DNA of 64,000 nt, taken from contig JAURVB010012674.1 of assembly GCA_033002965.1 (NCBI GenBank), positions 149,047 through 213,046 on the forward strand, read 5' to 3'. Below the pieces are notes generated by a model. The model searched no databases. It was given only the letters and a program-made list of their open reading frames with translations, and was not told the DNA's origin. Position 1 is the stretch's first letter. Every line of letters starts with the position of its first letter. Source of the DNA: Piper betle (Eukaryota > Streptophyta > Magnoliopsida > Piperales > Piperaceae). Below, in pieces: positions 37,630 through 49,699 of the stretch. The position numbers were made by a program, and so were the translations under genes.

Positions 37630-40512
37630 TGTAAAACCTGTGACTCGAGTAAGAGTTTTACATTACCGAATCATTCGGTTCAACCGTTGGTTCGAGTCGA
37701 GTCAGTTTCATTAACCGCGCACTGAGTCGAGGCCAGCCATGAATTATGAGCGATGTGAGTTATGTGTACCTGAATATATGATGATAACGTCGAAAAGATG
37801 GTGAGAAATGCGTTATCAAAATATATGAAAGTATGCAGTATTTTTCTTTTTATATGTTTGATCGTAGAAATAGTTTTAGGCCGAATAACGCATTAGGACG
37901 CGTTGGATTATATTCAGGTGGGTTATTAGTCATAGAGCATGCCATTTGGATGTTGCTGTGTTTGTTTTATTTTATGGGATTTTGTTCATATTTTTCTAGA
38001 TTTTTTTAGAATTTATTACGAACTAGTTATTATTTTGACTTGAGTCAGAATCGAGTCAATACTTATTCACGATTTTGCCATTGGAGTATTTCACCTCCTT
38101 TCCCGACACTTCCCCACCCAAACCCTACAGCCGCCTTGTGCTCGTCATCACGTCGTCGTCGCTGACATCCATTGCCGCTATCGTCGCCGCCGCTGCCGTC
38201 ACTGACGTCACACTGTCGCCGATCGTCGCCGCCCCGCCTTGCTGTGCCGTCGCCGTGCCGCCTTGACCAACCCTAGCCACCGTCTCGCTGGCACGATGCC
38301 GGAATCGCCCCACGAGCCGCGACGCTCTCCTTGTCGATTTGCCGCCGTCCGGGCCATGCCGCCGCCGCCGTGACCTCGACGACCACCCCCTTGACCTCCC
38401 GACGTTTCCCCCTTACCTAGCACCGTCGTCGAAGCCGGCCGTGGGCCTGATCGGAACGACCAACTGCCCCGACCGAACTCGACGCCGCCGCCGGCGGTCA
38501 TCGCTGCCGCGGCCGTCCTTACCGTCACCACCATTGGGACGAGCTCACCGAGCCGGTGCTAACCCTTACCCCCGATTGCCCTGGCCGGAACAGTCGCCGA
38601 AAAACCGCCAGAAGTCACCGGAAAATTGAATTCACCGAAATTCGTCGAAAATCACCTGATCTTTCACCGAATCCCCCGATTGAACCCTATCGAACTTCGG
38701 ACGCCATAAGGAGCCGAATTCGAGCCACGAATCACACGAGGTATAATTTATTTTAACTTAATTATTTAAAATATTGATTATTAGAATTGCATGCTAGGAT
38801 TGATGAATTGCGTGTTATAATTATATGTATAAATGTAGAATTGATTAAGGATAAAATATGAAATTTGTTTGATTGAGCGGTGTTAAAAATGGAGGCTAAG
38901 AAACTAATTAGGGTAACTAGGTAATGATCATGATCTAATGCAAACTAACCTAAGTAGATTTGCTAGAATTGATATAGGTTGATGTGTGTTGATTGATGCG
39001 TGATGGATGTATGTGTGATATAGGATGTATGACTGCATCATGAGCGGGCGTTAGTATTTATTTTCGATGTGTAGGTACGGAGTAGGAGCTCGCCGCTTAG
39101 GCACGAGGACACGTTTGGAGCTTCTACCAAGTCTGTTTAGGACTCGTTCTCTGTTTTTACGCTACTCTATTGTGTATTTGATTTATCATGTGCAGGACGA
39201 GTTAAGTGGCGTTTTATCGGATCCCACTTAACTCGGGCCATTTAGCCAACGATTTTTCGGATTAATAACCCTTGAGGATGAGATCCCTCGAGTTTGTTTT
39301 CGAACTTCAGATCCAGCTCACGATGCCTTCGAGCCTATTGTATAAATCCCAACCTAGACCTATATATATGCATAGTTTTCGTGTTTTCAGTGAGAGATTA
39401 AATGAGGGAAATCTGACTACCGTGCTACGCGAGCGGGCACGTATGAGTCGATAGTGGGCTCTGGAATGGTGTGTGGGCCGTTTCATTCCCGAGGGATCCT
39501 GACAACTCCACCTTTGAGTTCCTCAAACCCGGAGAAGTGTGGAGGTTCACGGGTACTGCAATGCAGCGCATGTCTAGACTTGTGGTTTCAAAAACTAAAG
39601 GCGACTGCCTGAGAGTGCTCGGCCTTCGTGCTCAAGGCCAGGAGTAATATAGAAGGTGTAGAGGGCGAAAAGGAATGAGATTTGATGCGAGAAGTGATAG
39701 AGAAATGGCTAAGGTATGAGAATGAGAAAGAAAGGGGGACGCTGTCGACCCGAGGGCGACGGCTCCCATATGTGCCCTGATGAGAGTTCTTGAGGAAGTA
39801 TATGGTTTTCATTCAACAGGAGAGTTTGCTCTCCTGTGCCAGATTGATATTAGTTATTTTCCAGGCCGGTAACACTCGTTACTGACGGTTTTTCTATATA
39901 TATGTAGGTGAGGAATGCAAGCGATGAAAGCTGTCGGGACTGCGGAGGAGCAACACGGAACCGCGCACACATGTACCTGCCGCATGTAATGTATAATGAT
40001 GGTGTGTTAATGCTGTGTGAATGATAATTAGAATGTTTTTATCTTGATAAATTGCTTCTTATGAGACGAGCGGATTATTGTGAATGAGTAGGGAGCCTTG
40101 GAGTTTAGACTCGGTTTAAATGAAATGAAAGAGATAATGACTGAATGTCATAGTAGATTGTTATGTTTTATCGTATTTTGATAAAATATTTATATATCCT
40201 TGTTGTGGACAGGTTGGCCTCTATTGCACTTTTAGGGGAGATTCTATCTTTTTTTCGTAAATATTAATGAATTTTTATTTAAATTTCTTACTTGTTGAAT
40301 GGTTTTGTTTTGCTTGCATATCATCACATGCATGTAGGACTCCGTTAGAACTCAATTGTTCTCATTCATTACATTTCATGGTTGCATCCTCATCTTAAGA
40401 TGCCGAGGGTAGATCCGGGTCAGTTTAATCGAACCTAATAGATTAGCGAACGGTTCGGTCGCCGGTGATATTTTCGGGTCAATTCACAGGTGAGCTGAAA
40501 CGGGGTGTTATA
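37630..40512 (-). mobile_element. Solo LTR, copy B, inverted to copy A (2.88 kb)
   Basis: The same family as 32671-35542 in the opposite orientation, with closely matching sequence outside the GC-rich middle. It starts TGTAAAACC; the other end is GGGGTGTTATA, where the expected final CA has decayed to TA. Perfect 5-bp duplications CATTC (37625-37629 and 40513-40517) flank it. Its different duplication shows an insertion independent of copy A. Open frames in its GC-rich middle (about 38090-38640) are not genes. Confidence 0.85.
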
Positions 40513-40517
40513 CATTC

Positions 40518-41162
40518 TCTTTTAAAGGCTTATCAAATACTTTATATAAAGATCATGAATGATAGTTATTTGGTTGAGTTGTAAGCGTTTGGGTTTGGGA
40601 TTATATTTTTTTATAGAAGCAAATTCGATCTGCCAAGACTTCAAAAGAATAAATCATAACGCAAGCATTGGACAACAGTATTCCTTCGATTGTGGCACTC
40701 TGAATAAACTATTTTTCAGAAATGTTGCAGTACGGACACATTTGTCCGGCTGAGAATGTGAACCAAATGGTTCCAAGCTAACACCATTTATTCATAGAAT
40801 TGTCTAAGGATTTACATGCCATTTTGCTTCTAATTGGAGTGACAAACTCAAAATGAAGACAAAAAGGCAATGTCATCACCGATTCATCCAAAGGGAAAGG
40901 ATAGACAAACAGTGTCTAATCATAGTCCTACATATCCCACCTACTATATCTATCTATATATGCTTGCCATGGATGGATAGAATGAATAAAGGACAAGCTT
41001 CCACATTAACAACCACAAACCCCATACCCCAAACTATAATTATATATTCAATAATTAGCTCTGTCAAAACGTCCTTCACTTTGTTCCTCTAATGCTTGTA
41101 GGTCATGTGACTTTGCTCAACAATCATGCTAAGAACTTGGGGGCCAACTTCTTCTAATTTGA
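40518..41162. other. 3' flank of the receptor kinase
   Basis: AT-rich spacer between solo LTR B and the BAM3-like stop codon; its right part is probably 3' UTR. No gene or RNA was recognised. Confidence 0.5.
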
Positions 41163-44100
41163 TCATGTTAGGCGAAATGTGTGAGGTTGCTTGGCCTGTG
41201 CAAGCATTTGAACTACTTCCCTCATTGTGGGTCTCTCTACACTGTGCTCTTGAACGCATAGCATGCCCACAAACAAGACTTGCACGGCTTCCTCTAGTGA
41301 AACGCTGCCTAGCCTCTGGTCCAAGATCTTTGCCACTCCCTCTTTGCTCCCTCCGGTCTTCATCTTCGTCCACTGCACTATGTCTATCCCTTCTTCCCCA
41401 AAGTCCCCGACCGGTCGCCGCCCCGTTATAAGCTCCAGTAGAACAACTCCGAAGCTGTATACATCGCTCTTCTCGTCCACCTTCAATGTGTAAGCATATT
41501 CTGCTCATCCCATACAATTGCAACGTTAAAGTCAGTATAATATGCTCACAAGTTGATCTAAAGTCAGCTGGAAACGAAGTAGTGAAGTGCTTTAGAAATT
41601 TGTTGTTACATAAAAAGCAGATAAAGCTTTGATCCCAATGGGAACTTTCTTGGATTGTGGTTTAGATAACTTGGATGTGTTATTGGGAGAATGATGGTGG
41701 GGTTCAGTCAAAAAGCCGCTAGTGATTGTGTTGAAGGTGCATGGTTCATTGATTCCAAGACAAGCAAAAGCTTCACTCTAATGCTGTCTACAAACTGTGG
41801 GGCTGGTGGCAAAAGCAAAAGGAGGAATGCTACTTTGAGCGAATGCTCTTTCCTGGGCTGCAGATAAAGCTTCCTGCTTTGGGTCCGGCCTACAGTTATT
41901 CTATGTAATCTATTTTAAAAGAATCATCAATCAAAAAAAGAAACAGCTTTAGACGCATGACCATGGTGATAAGCTTCAACACACTGTTCTCCATTCCACA
42001 TTTAAGTAGGTACTCGTCGAGTTTACGCCGGTGTTTAGAGGTAATATTAACGAACAGTATAATAGCTGATAAGATTTAATAGTTTATAACAATCAAGAAA
42101 TATTTTGCAATTAGTGTGAAGGGATTACATTTCATACCTGGAGCAATGTAGCCGTAGGACCCAGCAATGGCGGACATGCTCTCTGGCGCACCAGTATCCT
42201 GGAGGAATTTGGCCAGTCCAAAGTCTGCAACATGAGCTTCATGCTCGGAGTCGAGCAAGATGTTATTGGACTTCACATCTCTGTGGAGGATGGGTGGACT
42301 ACAATCATGGTGCAAGTAACAGAGACCCTTAGCTGCTTCCATGGCAATTTTGAGCCTGGTATCCCACTTGAGATGGCCACCTTTCTTGCCATGGAGGACC
42401 TCTCCCAAGCTCCCATTGGGCATGTATTCATAAATCAACAATTTGGTTTCCTTGTTAGAACAGTAAGCGAGCAATCTAACAATGTTCCTGTGTCTGATCC
42501 TTCCCAGCGTCTGAATCTCGGCTGAGAAGCCATTGTCATGAGAGGTGCCTTTGCTTATTCCTAGTCTTTTGATTGCAACTTGTTCACCATTGGGCATGGT
42601 TCCTCTGTACACCTTCCCTGCACCACCCTGGCCTATGATGTTGTTATCCTTCAAGCATTCCAAGACATCTTCACTGCCAAAGTCCAACTTCTGAAAAGCA
42701 GTTAGCTTCCATGGCCTGGAGTTCCTCCTCCTGATGGACCTGCTTCTGAATACTGCTGCCAATGCAAAAATCAGCGAACAAAGCAAGAGACCCAATGCGA
42801 AAATGAGCTTGAACTTGCCGGGAACTTGGGCCTTGACGTTTTGTTGCCGATCATTTTGCTGGGGAGATGTGGATGAGAGATTACATGGGTTCAAGTAGAC
42901 TCCACAGAGCTTGGGATTACCCATGAAGGAAGTGGCATTGAAATAAGCAAATTGGCCATTTTCTGGCACTCGTCCGGAGAAGTCGTTGTGGGAAAAGTCT
43001 GCCATAGTGAGGCTCTTCACACTCCCAATTTCCCTAGGAATGCTCTGGTTCAAATAGTTCCAAGAGACGTTGAAATAGTTGAGTATGTGAATTTGGGTGA
43101 GATGTACAGGTATCGGACCACTGAGCTGGTTCTGGCTCAAGTCCAAGTAGGTAAGCGAGGAACAATCACCGAGCAGAGGTGGGATGATCCCACTAAAGTT
43201 GTTCTTGCTCACATCCAACTTCCAAACATGTTTGAGTAGGCCTAATTCAGGTGGAAGCTCCCCCGTGAACTGGTTTCCACTTAGAAGTAGCATTTGCAAG
43301 GCGGAGAAGTTTCCAATGGAAGATGGAAGTGGTCCAACTAGCTTGTTGTTTGACAAGTTAAGCTCTCCTAGTTTGTAAGGCACCTTTGTGGGGTCATCGG
43401 CAATCTTGCCACTGAGATAATTGCTCTGTAACTCCACGAGAGTGAGCTCTGGCAAGTACAAGAAACCATTTGGTATTGACCCAGATAAGTAATTCTTCCC
43501 AAGCCTCACTCTAGACAGTGTGGTGCACTCTCCAAGATCACCTGGTAGAGGACCAAACAAGAAATTATTGAGAAGGATCAAGATCTTTAAATTCCTTCCA
43601 GAGCAAAGGGTCTTAGGGACCAGTCCTGTAAGCTTGTTGGTAGACAGGTCAAGCTCCACTAGCCTACCATTGCTACCGAGTCTGGGAGGAATGGGACCGG
43701 TGAAGTTGTTCTGCCAAAGCTTTAAGACCTCCAAATTGGTCAGCTCTGATATGAACTGAGGAATTTCGCCATGAAGCTTGTTCATGAACAGATGGAGTAG
43801 GGTGAGCTCCTGCAGCTGGTAAAACTCTGCTGGGATCTCCCCAGTTAGCATGTTGTTTGAGAGGTCCAGAGACTTCAAGTAGCTCAAATTCCCAAATTGG
43901 TGTGGAATGGAGCCACTTAACTGATTGGCATGCAAGTAAAGAGTGTCCAAGTTATTGAGGCTGCCCAGTTCGGAAGGTATTGAACCATCAAGGCCACAAC
44001 TAGAGAGATCAAGGTGGCCCAGATTTGCCAATTTCCCGATCTCAGGTGGAATACCTCCATCAAAATCATTGTAGTATCCCAAGTATAGCTGCTTAAGGTT

Positions 44101-44757
44101 GGTAAGATTGCCCAGATGGCGAGGTATGTAACCACCCAGCTCATTTCCTGCTAGTGAGAGATAGTTCAGCTCCTCCATGTCTCCATAACCGAGGGGGATT
44201 GTTCCAGAGAAGTAGTTTCCACCAAGGTCTAAGTGCTTGAGCTTGGGAAGTCCAGTCACACCCAGAGGAAGCAATCCTGAAAAATCATTGTTATAAGCAT
44301 CCAGTACCTCAAGTTCTTCCAACTGGGAGAAGTCCCAGTCCATGCTTCCATTGAACTGGTTGTTGGATATGTTGAGGAATTTCAGGCTTGTCAGCTTGTG
44401 GCCACTTAGTGGGAAGGAGCCAAAGAAGTTGTTGCCAGCCACAGAGAGGTTCACAAGGCTCTTGAGCTCGGTGATGCTTGGTGAGATGAATCCTGAGATA
44501 TTAAGATTTGATATATCAAGGGAAACCACTTTTCTGTTCATGGCATCACATTTCAGGCCTGCCCATGAACAGAGAGATTGGTAGTTTGCTTCATTCCAAC
44601 TGTCTAATGAAGAGTTGGGTGGCTGGAGAACTTTCTTAACCGAGAGTAGAATGGAAGCTTGTCCAAACAGAGATAGATCAAGTGAAGAAGATGGAGAGAA
44701 AGAAAAAGAAGAAGGGAGACAAAGGATGGCAATATAAAGAAGGAAGAACCTCATCAT
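41163..44757 (-). CDS. BAM3: LRR receptor-like kinase, BAM3/CLAVATA1 family
   Basis: Two exons (44757-42138 and 41500-41163) join through a split Glu codon ([17 protein letters not shown]) and give 985 residues. Order: signal peptide (1 to about 27), N-terminal cap with CSWAGLKCD, about 21 leucine-rich repeats (for example [17 protein letters not shown]), C-terminal Cys pair (LCGVYLNPC), transmembrane helix (about 649-671), and a kinase. In the kinase, [12 protein letters not shown] (about 708), [17 protein letters not shown] (about 825) and DFGLAKF (about 845) are all intact, so it is an active RD-type Ser/Thr kinase by sequence. It should sit in the plasma membrane and perceive CLE peptides. 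LRR wording such as [29 protein letters not shown] and [12 protein letters not shown] points to BAM3, which in Arabidopsis perceives CLE45 in root protophloem. The single intron in the kinase domain is typical of the family. Confidence 0.93.
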
Positions 44758-47605
44758 AGGGACCTCTCCTTCTGCTAAGGAAGAAGCTGGCTTTTACAGC
44801 AATCCAGCCATGGCAGTGGGAATGAGCAGAAGTGGCAAAAATGAAGACCAAGTTCCCCTCAGAGAAACTACCATGTGATTCTTTCCGGTTCACAGGGATA
44901 AGAAGCGGGTAGAGTGACTCAGAGAGACAGACAGAGGAGTGAGTTGAAGTAGAGAATGGGAGAGAGAGAGAAATACTAAAGGGGGAAAGCAAGGAGACTG
45001 TGATCATAGACTTCACCCTTTAAATTTTATGCATCTTCTCATTTTCATGTTTTCCCATTCTCCTCCCCCTTTATTCCTCCTTGTATTTCTTTTGAGGCAA
45101 AAGCAAAGAGCCCCCTCCCATAAAAGTTTGATCCCTCAACACCGTTGGATCAAAGCAAGAATTGCTGTGGGAGATGGGAAAGGGTTGGACCCGTTAGAAG
45201 GGGGTCTCCCAAAGTTTCTATGATGAAGGGTACCCCAAGGTTTGTAAGGGATTTTACATAAACTAAAATACATAGGCTTCTTCCAACATAGAGATATGGA
45301 TATATGCGCTTGCAGGTGGATGGGAATCATGAATCATTGTGTCCCATGAGCACAGCCAAGGTGGCATACCTCCTACTGTTCTACATGCTCATTTTGCTCC
45401 ACACTCTTTCTAGCCATCATTTCAAAGAAAACACACACACACACACTGATAATATCACCCTTTCTATATACACTGGCAGAATGGGTAGTGACACGCCGAG
45501 TGGTCTGGCTACCATTTGATCAATACTTGACGTCCGGGTACAGATATTTTCTGCGACTTTACTTCCATCATATGGGGTCTTGCTTTGGAATGCAGTGATG
45601 GCAAAAGATAGAGCATGGGAGGGGAGACTGTTTCAAAGTATGCAAGCTGCAGGAAGAGGAGCTAGGAAAGAGCCGTCTTGTATGAAGACTCTTGGCTTCA
45701 TTCATTGAGGTGAACCTGCGAAAGTGGTGAGAGTTTGCTGGGAGGTGGGTCACTCGACTCATTTCTGTTCTTGACCTCTGGGTCATATGCAGAAGGTTGA
45801 TGGTTTGTGGGGAGAATTAAGAGTATTGCAGTGATTGATGTAGGAGTACAATGTACTGGGGGCTTTTATTCTCGAACTGGTTCCTATTACAGAATCATAG
45901 ATGTTTGTTACCACCTGATAGACAGTTATATGCATCTTGTTGGTGAAAGATCATTTGTTTCCTTGCTTGTTCTTCACTTAGAAACAAAGATGATAAAATC
46001 AATGAACATGATCATCAAAATAGAAAAGACAGCATATAATGTTTATTCCACTTGATCAATGTCATAGAGTACGGTGCTACTCTCTATCTACTGATCATGA
46101 TGAGAGCTCATTTGAGTCTGTTACATGGTTCTTCAAAACACAAGTTTGAATTGGGAAAACGAGAGTTCATCAGCGCTGGTTTGAAGTACATTTTTTGACG
46201 CATTTTCGAACTTGTTTAATCTTGAATTACAAATCAGAAGTAAAATACCATTTAAACATAAAACCTATGCATGATCAGAACCATTGCAATTGAGTTTCTC
46301 TATTCTTATTAAATCTCATAGAAGAAATTATGAATTTGCATGTATAAAACTACGTGTATAATTAACATTAATTTTATCGGTGATCATTTTAGCAGGCGAA
46401 AACCTTAATCCTAAACACTAAATTAATCAACCGATCAAGGGATAACCAAACACAATCCAATGGAGGAAGAATGACACTCAAAAAGTAAAACAATTAGAGA
46501 GGATTGAGAACCAGTTACAAGTGCTTATATAGCACAAAGGGTAGGCGACGTTGAGAGCCACGTTAATGCGTCGCGGTCCAAGAATCAAAAATGCGCAATA
46601 ACCAGATCTCTTATTTGTGTGTGGAAGCCATTTACAACACTTAGTAGAAAGATGGGTTTTTTCCTCACTTGGCCTGCTTTCTCACAAACTTGCTTCCAAA
46701 TACATGTGTCATTGCATTGCCAATTCCAGTGCTAAATATATGGGTGTATTGATCCAGTGCTAAATTCCAATTAACACACTAGTTCTTCATATCCGGTAAC
46801 TTCCATCAAAAGACCGTTTATAAATCGGCTTATATCGGAGTTCAATAAAGTAATAAAATAAAACTGATAATATTTTTTACATCTCTAAGAGTAGTTCCGC
46901 CAAAAAAAATAAAAAGGAAATAAAATTACTTAATGAAGGATAAAAATTATGTCCCATGGAGGATTGGAGCCCACGCAGTTAGCCCCCACTAAGCTATTGG
47001 ATGCAAGGTGAGCTGCTAATGGGCCCCGTTATTTGTCTTTCCAGAAAAGATTTATTTTATAGTATGAAAAACGATTATACAAGATTCAAAGTCTATGATT
47101 CTCGTTCTAATATTAAGATGAAATTTTGTAATAATAATTCGTTACTAGAGGTGCCCGTCAGAGAATCAAATCGAATTTTACTAGGCACAGTTTTTTTACA
47201 CGAAAAAATACACCACTTATAAAATCATCCTCTTTCAGTATTTCGTAAAGAAAATCTATATTAAATATATTAAAAAATATAAATAAGGCAGCAAAAACCA
47301 TCGGTTGTGAGACTGCAAGGTCAACCGTTAGATGAAAGAGCAACTTTGTTGATTTTTTTAAAAATAAGACATAAATGTGATCAGAATGGGTATCTACAGT
47401 TTGATTTTTGTCTGATTCTCTTCGTATGGCCGTTATTATCAGCCTGCAAGTTAACAATGTGAATATTAATAGCAGTAAATTTAACCATGATCAAGCACTC
47501 ATCCGGCCATAAATTATTCGCATATTGTAATTAGAATTAGAACATGAAGGCATTAATGCAAGATCAAGATCAGGAGCAGACGTTAATCCATGCAAATTAT
47601 CCTAA
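44758..47605. other. Upstream region of the receptor kinase and spacer
   Basis: Just upstream of the minus-strand start lies a pyrimidine-rich leader on the gene's strand (plus-strand GAGAGAGAGAGA at about 44961-44972), a frequent 5' UTR/GAGA-factor feature. A short CA repeat sits at about 45430-45446. From 45500 to 47600 the DNA is AT-rich with no recognised gene, RNA or transposon end. Confidence 0.5.
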
Positions 47606-49699
47606 TTAACTGGATTGCTGGGGTGGAGGACGAATAATGTTGCTGGCGGCGACCGACCGCAGAAACTCGTCGACGATCATCTCCTGGGAGAGATCCGTGA
47701 AGTAAGAGCGACCCACCTGCAGCCCCTCCTCGCCGGCCAGCCTCTCCACCTCCCTGAGCACCCTCTCGGCGCCCACCCGGTTGGGCTCCCGGATGCAGCA
47801 CGCCACCTCCACCGACTCCTCGCCGTGGACCAGCGCCAGTGCCTGGACGCCGGGAAGGCCGCCGCCGCGGGCGCTGACCAGGCGGGCGATCCTCTTGGCG
47901 GTGCCGACGTCGGATGAGAGGAGTGGTATGTTGTAGTGGTCGATCCAGGGGCTGGCTCCGATCGCCACCATGCCCTTCTCCGGGTTGACGCAAGCAGGAC
48001 CCTCGTCGGGGAGCTCCGGGAGCAGCTCCGGCAACGCCCAGCCCAACCACTGCACCCCCATGTAGTTGGGTTGGTAGTAGCCCAGCTCCCGCCGGACGGC
48101 GTCGAGCGGCTTCCCCTCGGGTGGGCGGCTTCGAACAAGAACACCGGCACTGTCCACCATTCATTTCATTGTCATACAACAACTACAGCGATGATGACGA
48201 TAAGCCCTGGGACAATATATACATAGTTACTCTAAACTCTAAATCAAACAATTGGTCAAATCAATAAAGTGTGTTAATTTCATTCGAATAGTTCAACTAG
48301 TTCGAGCTCAGCTCGAATGCTGAGTTTGTTTTAGAATCTCAGGCTAAATATAACATGTGTTGACCGAGCTCGTTAAACTGACTCGTTCGGTGAACAAACC
48401 AAAAAAATTGAGGCTAATGTGGTTTGAACTATGACATAAAGTCATCAAGGTGAATACTACCATCTCTTATCTTACATCTTTGTTATTATATTACATATAT
48501 ATATATAATATAATATAATATGCTATAATATAATTATAATATAATCATACCTAGGGTATATTATAGATAATTTCACTAATATAACATACATATAGCATTC
48601 ATAATCGGCCGATTCCGATTCCGATTTATATCGGTCGGACGGCTCGAACTCGAGCCGATTCCGGGGCCGAGTTCGGAGTCCCGATTCGGCCCGATAACCG
48701 AGGTCGAGCGCGACGCCGAATCCGATGACCGGCCGACTCGCACGGAATCGGCTCGATTTATGCAATACGCGTATACGACGTCGCAGTCGATAATGATGAT
48801 AAGCATTTCAAGGACAAGTATGTACGATAGTTGCTCTAAACTCTAAGATTGGTCAAAATGCAAATACGCGTGCCTTGTCACTCAAAACCTTTTTGTAAAG
48901 CTTTAATCCATATACCAAGAAAATTAATCAATTTAAAAAAAATGAAATCTCAAGTAAACGAAGAAAGACCCTCGGCACTGCTCCCGGAAGGAATTAAAAT
49001 ATTTTCATATACGTATTATGGCTTAAAGTGCTTTAATCGGTCTAAATCGACGGCTTACTTGTGCACCGCATTTGAATCAGATTTAATTAAGCACCTTCGA
49101 AACCTGTGTCTTCTATTTAACTTACAAATACGTTCAAATAATTGCTATTCTATGCTATTATTATTAATTAATTTGCTACTTTCACTAGCTAGAGACCTGT
49201 GCATAGAAGAGATTAACCATGAGAGTGAGACATGGTAACTGAACAGATTGATCACCTTGGAAGCGATGGCCGACGGCGGAGGAGAGGAGCTTGGCGAGTT
49301 GAGCGGCCTGGTCGAGGTCGGCGCCGGCAAGAGGGTGGAAGCAAATGTGGTCTACAACCCCGAACCTGGGGTGAGTGCCGGAGTGGCGCCGGAGATCTAT
49401 GCCGGCGTAGGCCGCTTCCACCATGGCAGACACTGTTTCCATCAGAGGACTGGCACTGATGTCGCCGGCGCCTGCGCCGGAGGTGTTGAGGTGGGAGACG
49501 AGTGTGTAGACGACGCGGTTGTAAGCAGGGTCGAGAAACCTGTTCACCACGGTCACACTCTCCCCCTAATCTTGGTTGCTTCTTCCACGGACTCCAGGGC
49601 GGCCAAGTTCCTCGATTCTGATATCCACAGTTTGCAGCACATCAATCTGATCAACTCCCTTGGGAAGCTCCCGTAGCTGCTTCTCTTCTTGATCTCCAT
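47606..49699 (-). CDS. Formiminotransferase-like protein (two apparent frameshifts)
   Basis: Two exons (49699-49256 and 48149-47606), joined through a split Val codon, give about 329 residues once two one-base gaps are allowed for. The family is the N-terminal formiminotransferase domain known from formiminotransferase-cyclodeaminase, which moves a formimino group to tetrahydrofolate; the role of the plant stand-alone form is poorly defined. Family landmarks: CCKLWISESRN, NRFLDPAYNRVVYTLVSH, HPRFGVVDHICFHPL, PVFLFEAAHP, RRELGYYQPNYMG, GASPWIDHYNIPL and GGGLPGVQALAL. The frame breaks after KIRG at a run of five G (plus-strand 49562-49566) and after AAHP at a run of three C (plus-strand 48119-48121). 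In each case one missing base restores the family sequence, and total length becomes a multiple of three only with both. Assembly errors are likelier than a pseudogene. Both exons are GC-rich. The start is uncertain: an in-frame Met at 49801 also exists. Confidence 0.85.
48490..48775. repeat. TA repeats and CGATTCCG-rich fragment in the intron
   Basis: Within the formiminotransferase intron, 48494-48545 is TA-rich microsatellite. 48600-48770 is packed with GATTCCG/CGGAATC words like the ends of the hAT-like element at 36848-37605, and ends 'atttatgcaa'. It is probably a diverged or partial member of that family. No target duplication was recognised. Confidence 0.5.

Noticed and set aside
47583..48182. 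Alternative 199- and 157-residue frames overlapping formiminotransferase
   Set aside because: Only the frame with RRELGYYQPN and GASPWIDHYN matches the family; the others are shadows, apart from the short PVFLFEAAHP stretch that belongs before the frameshift.
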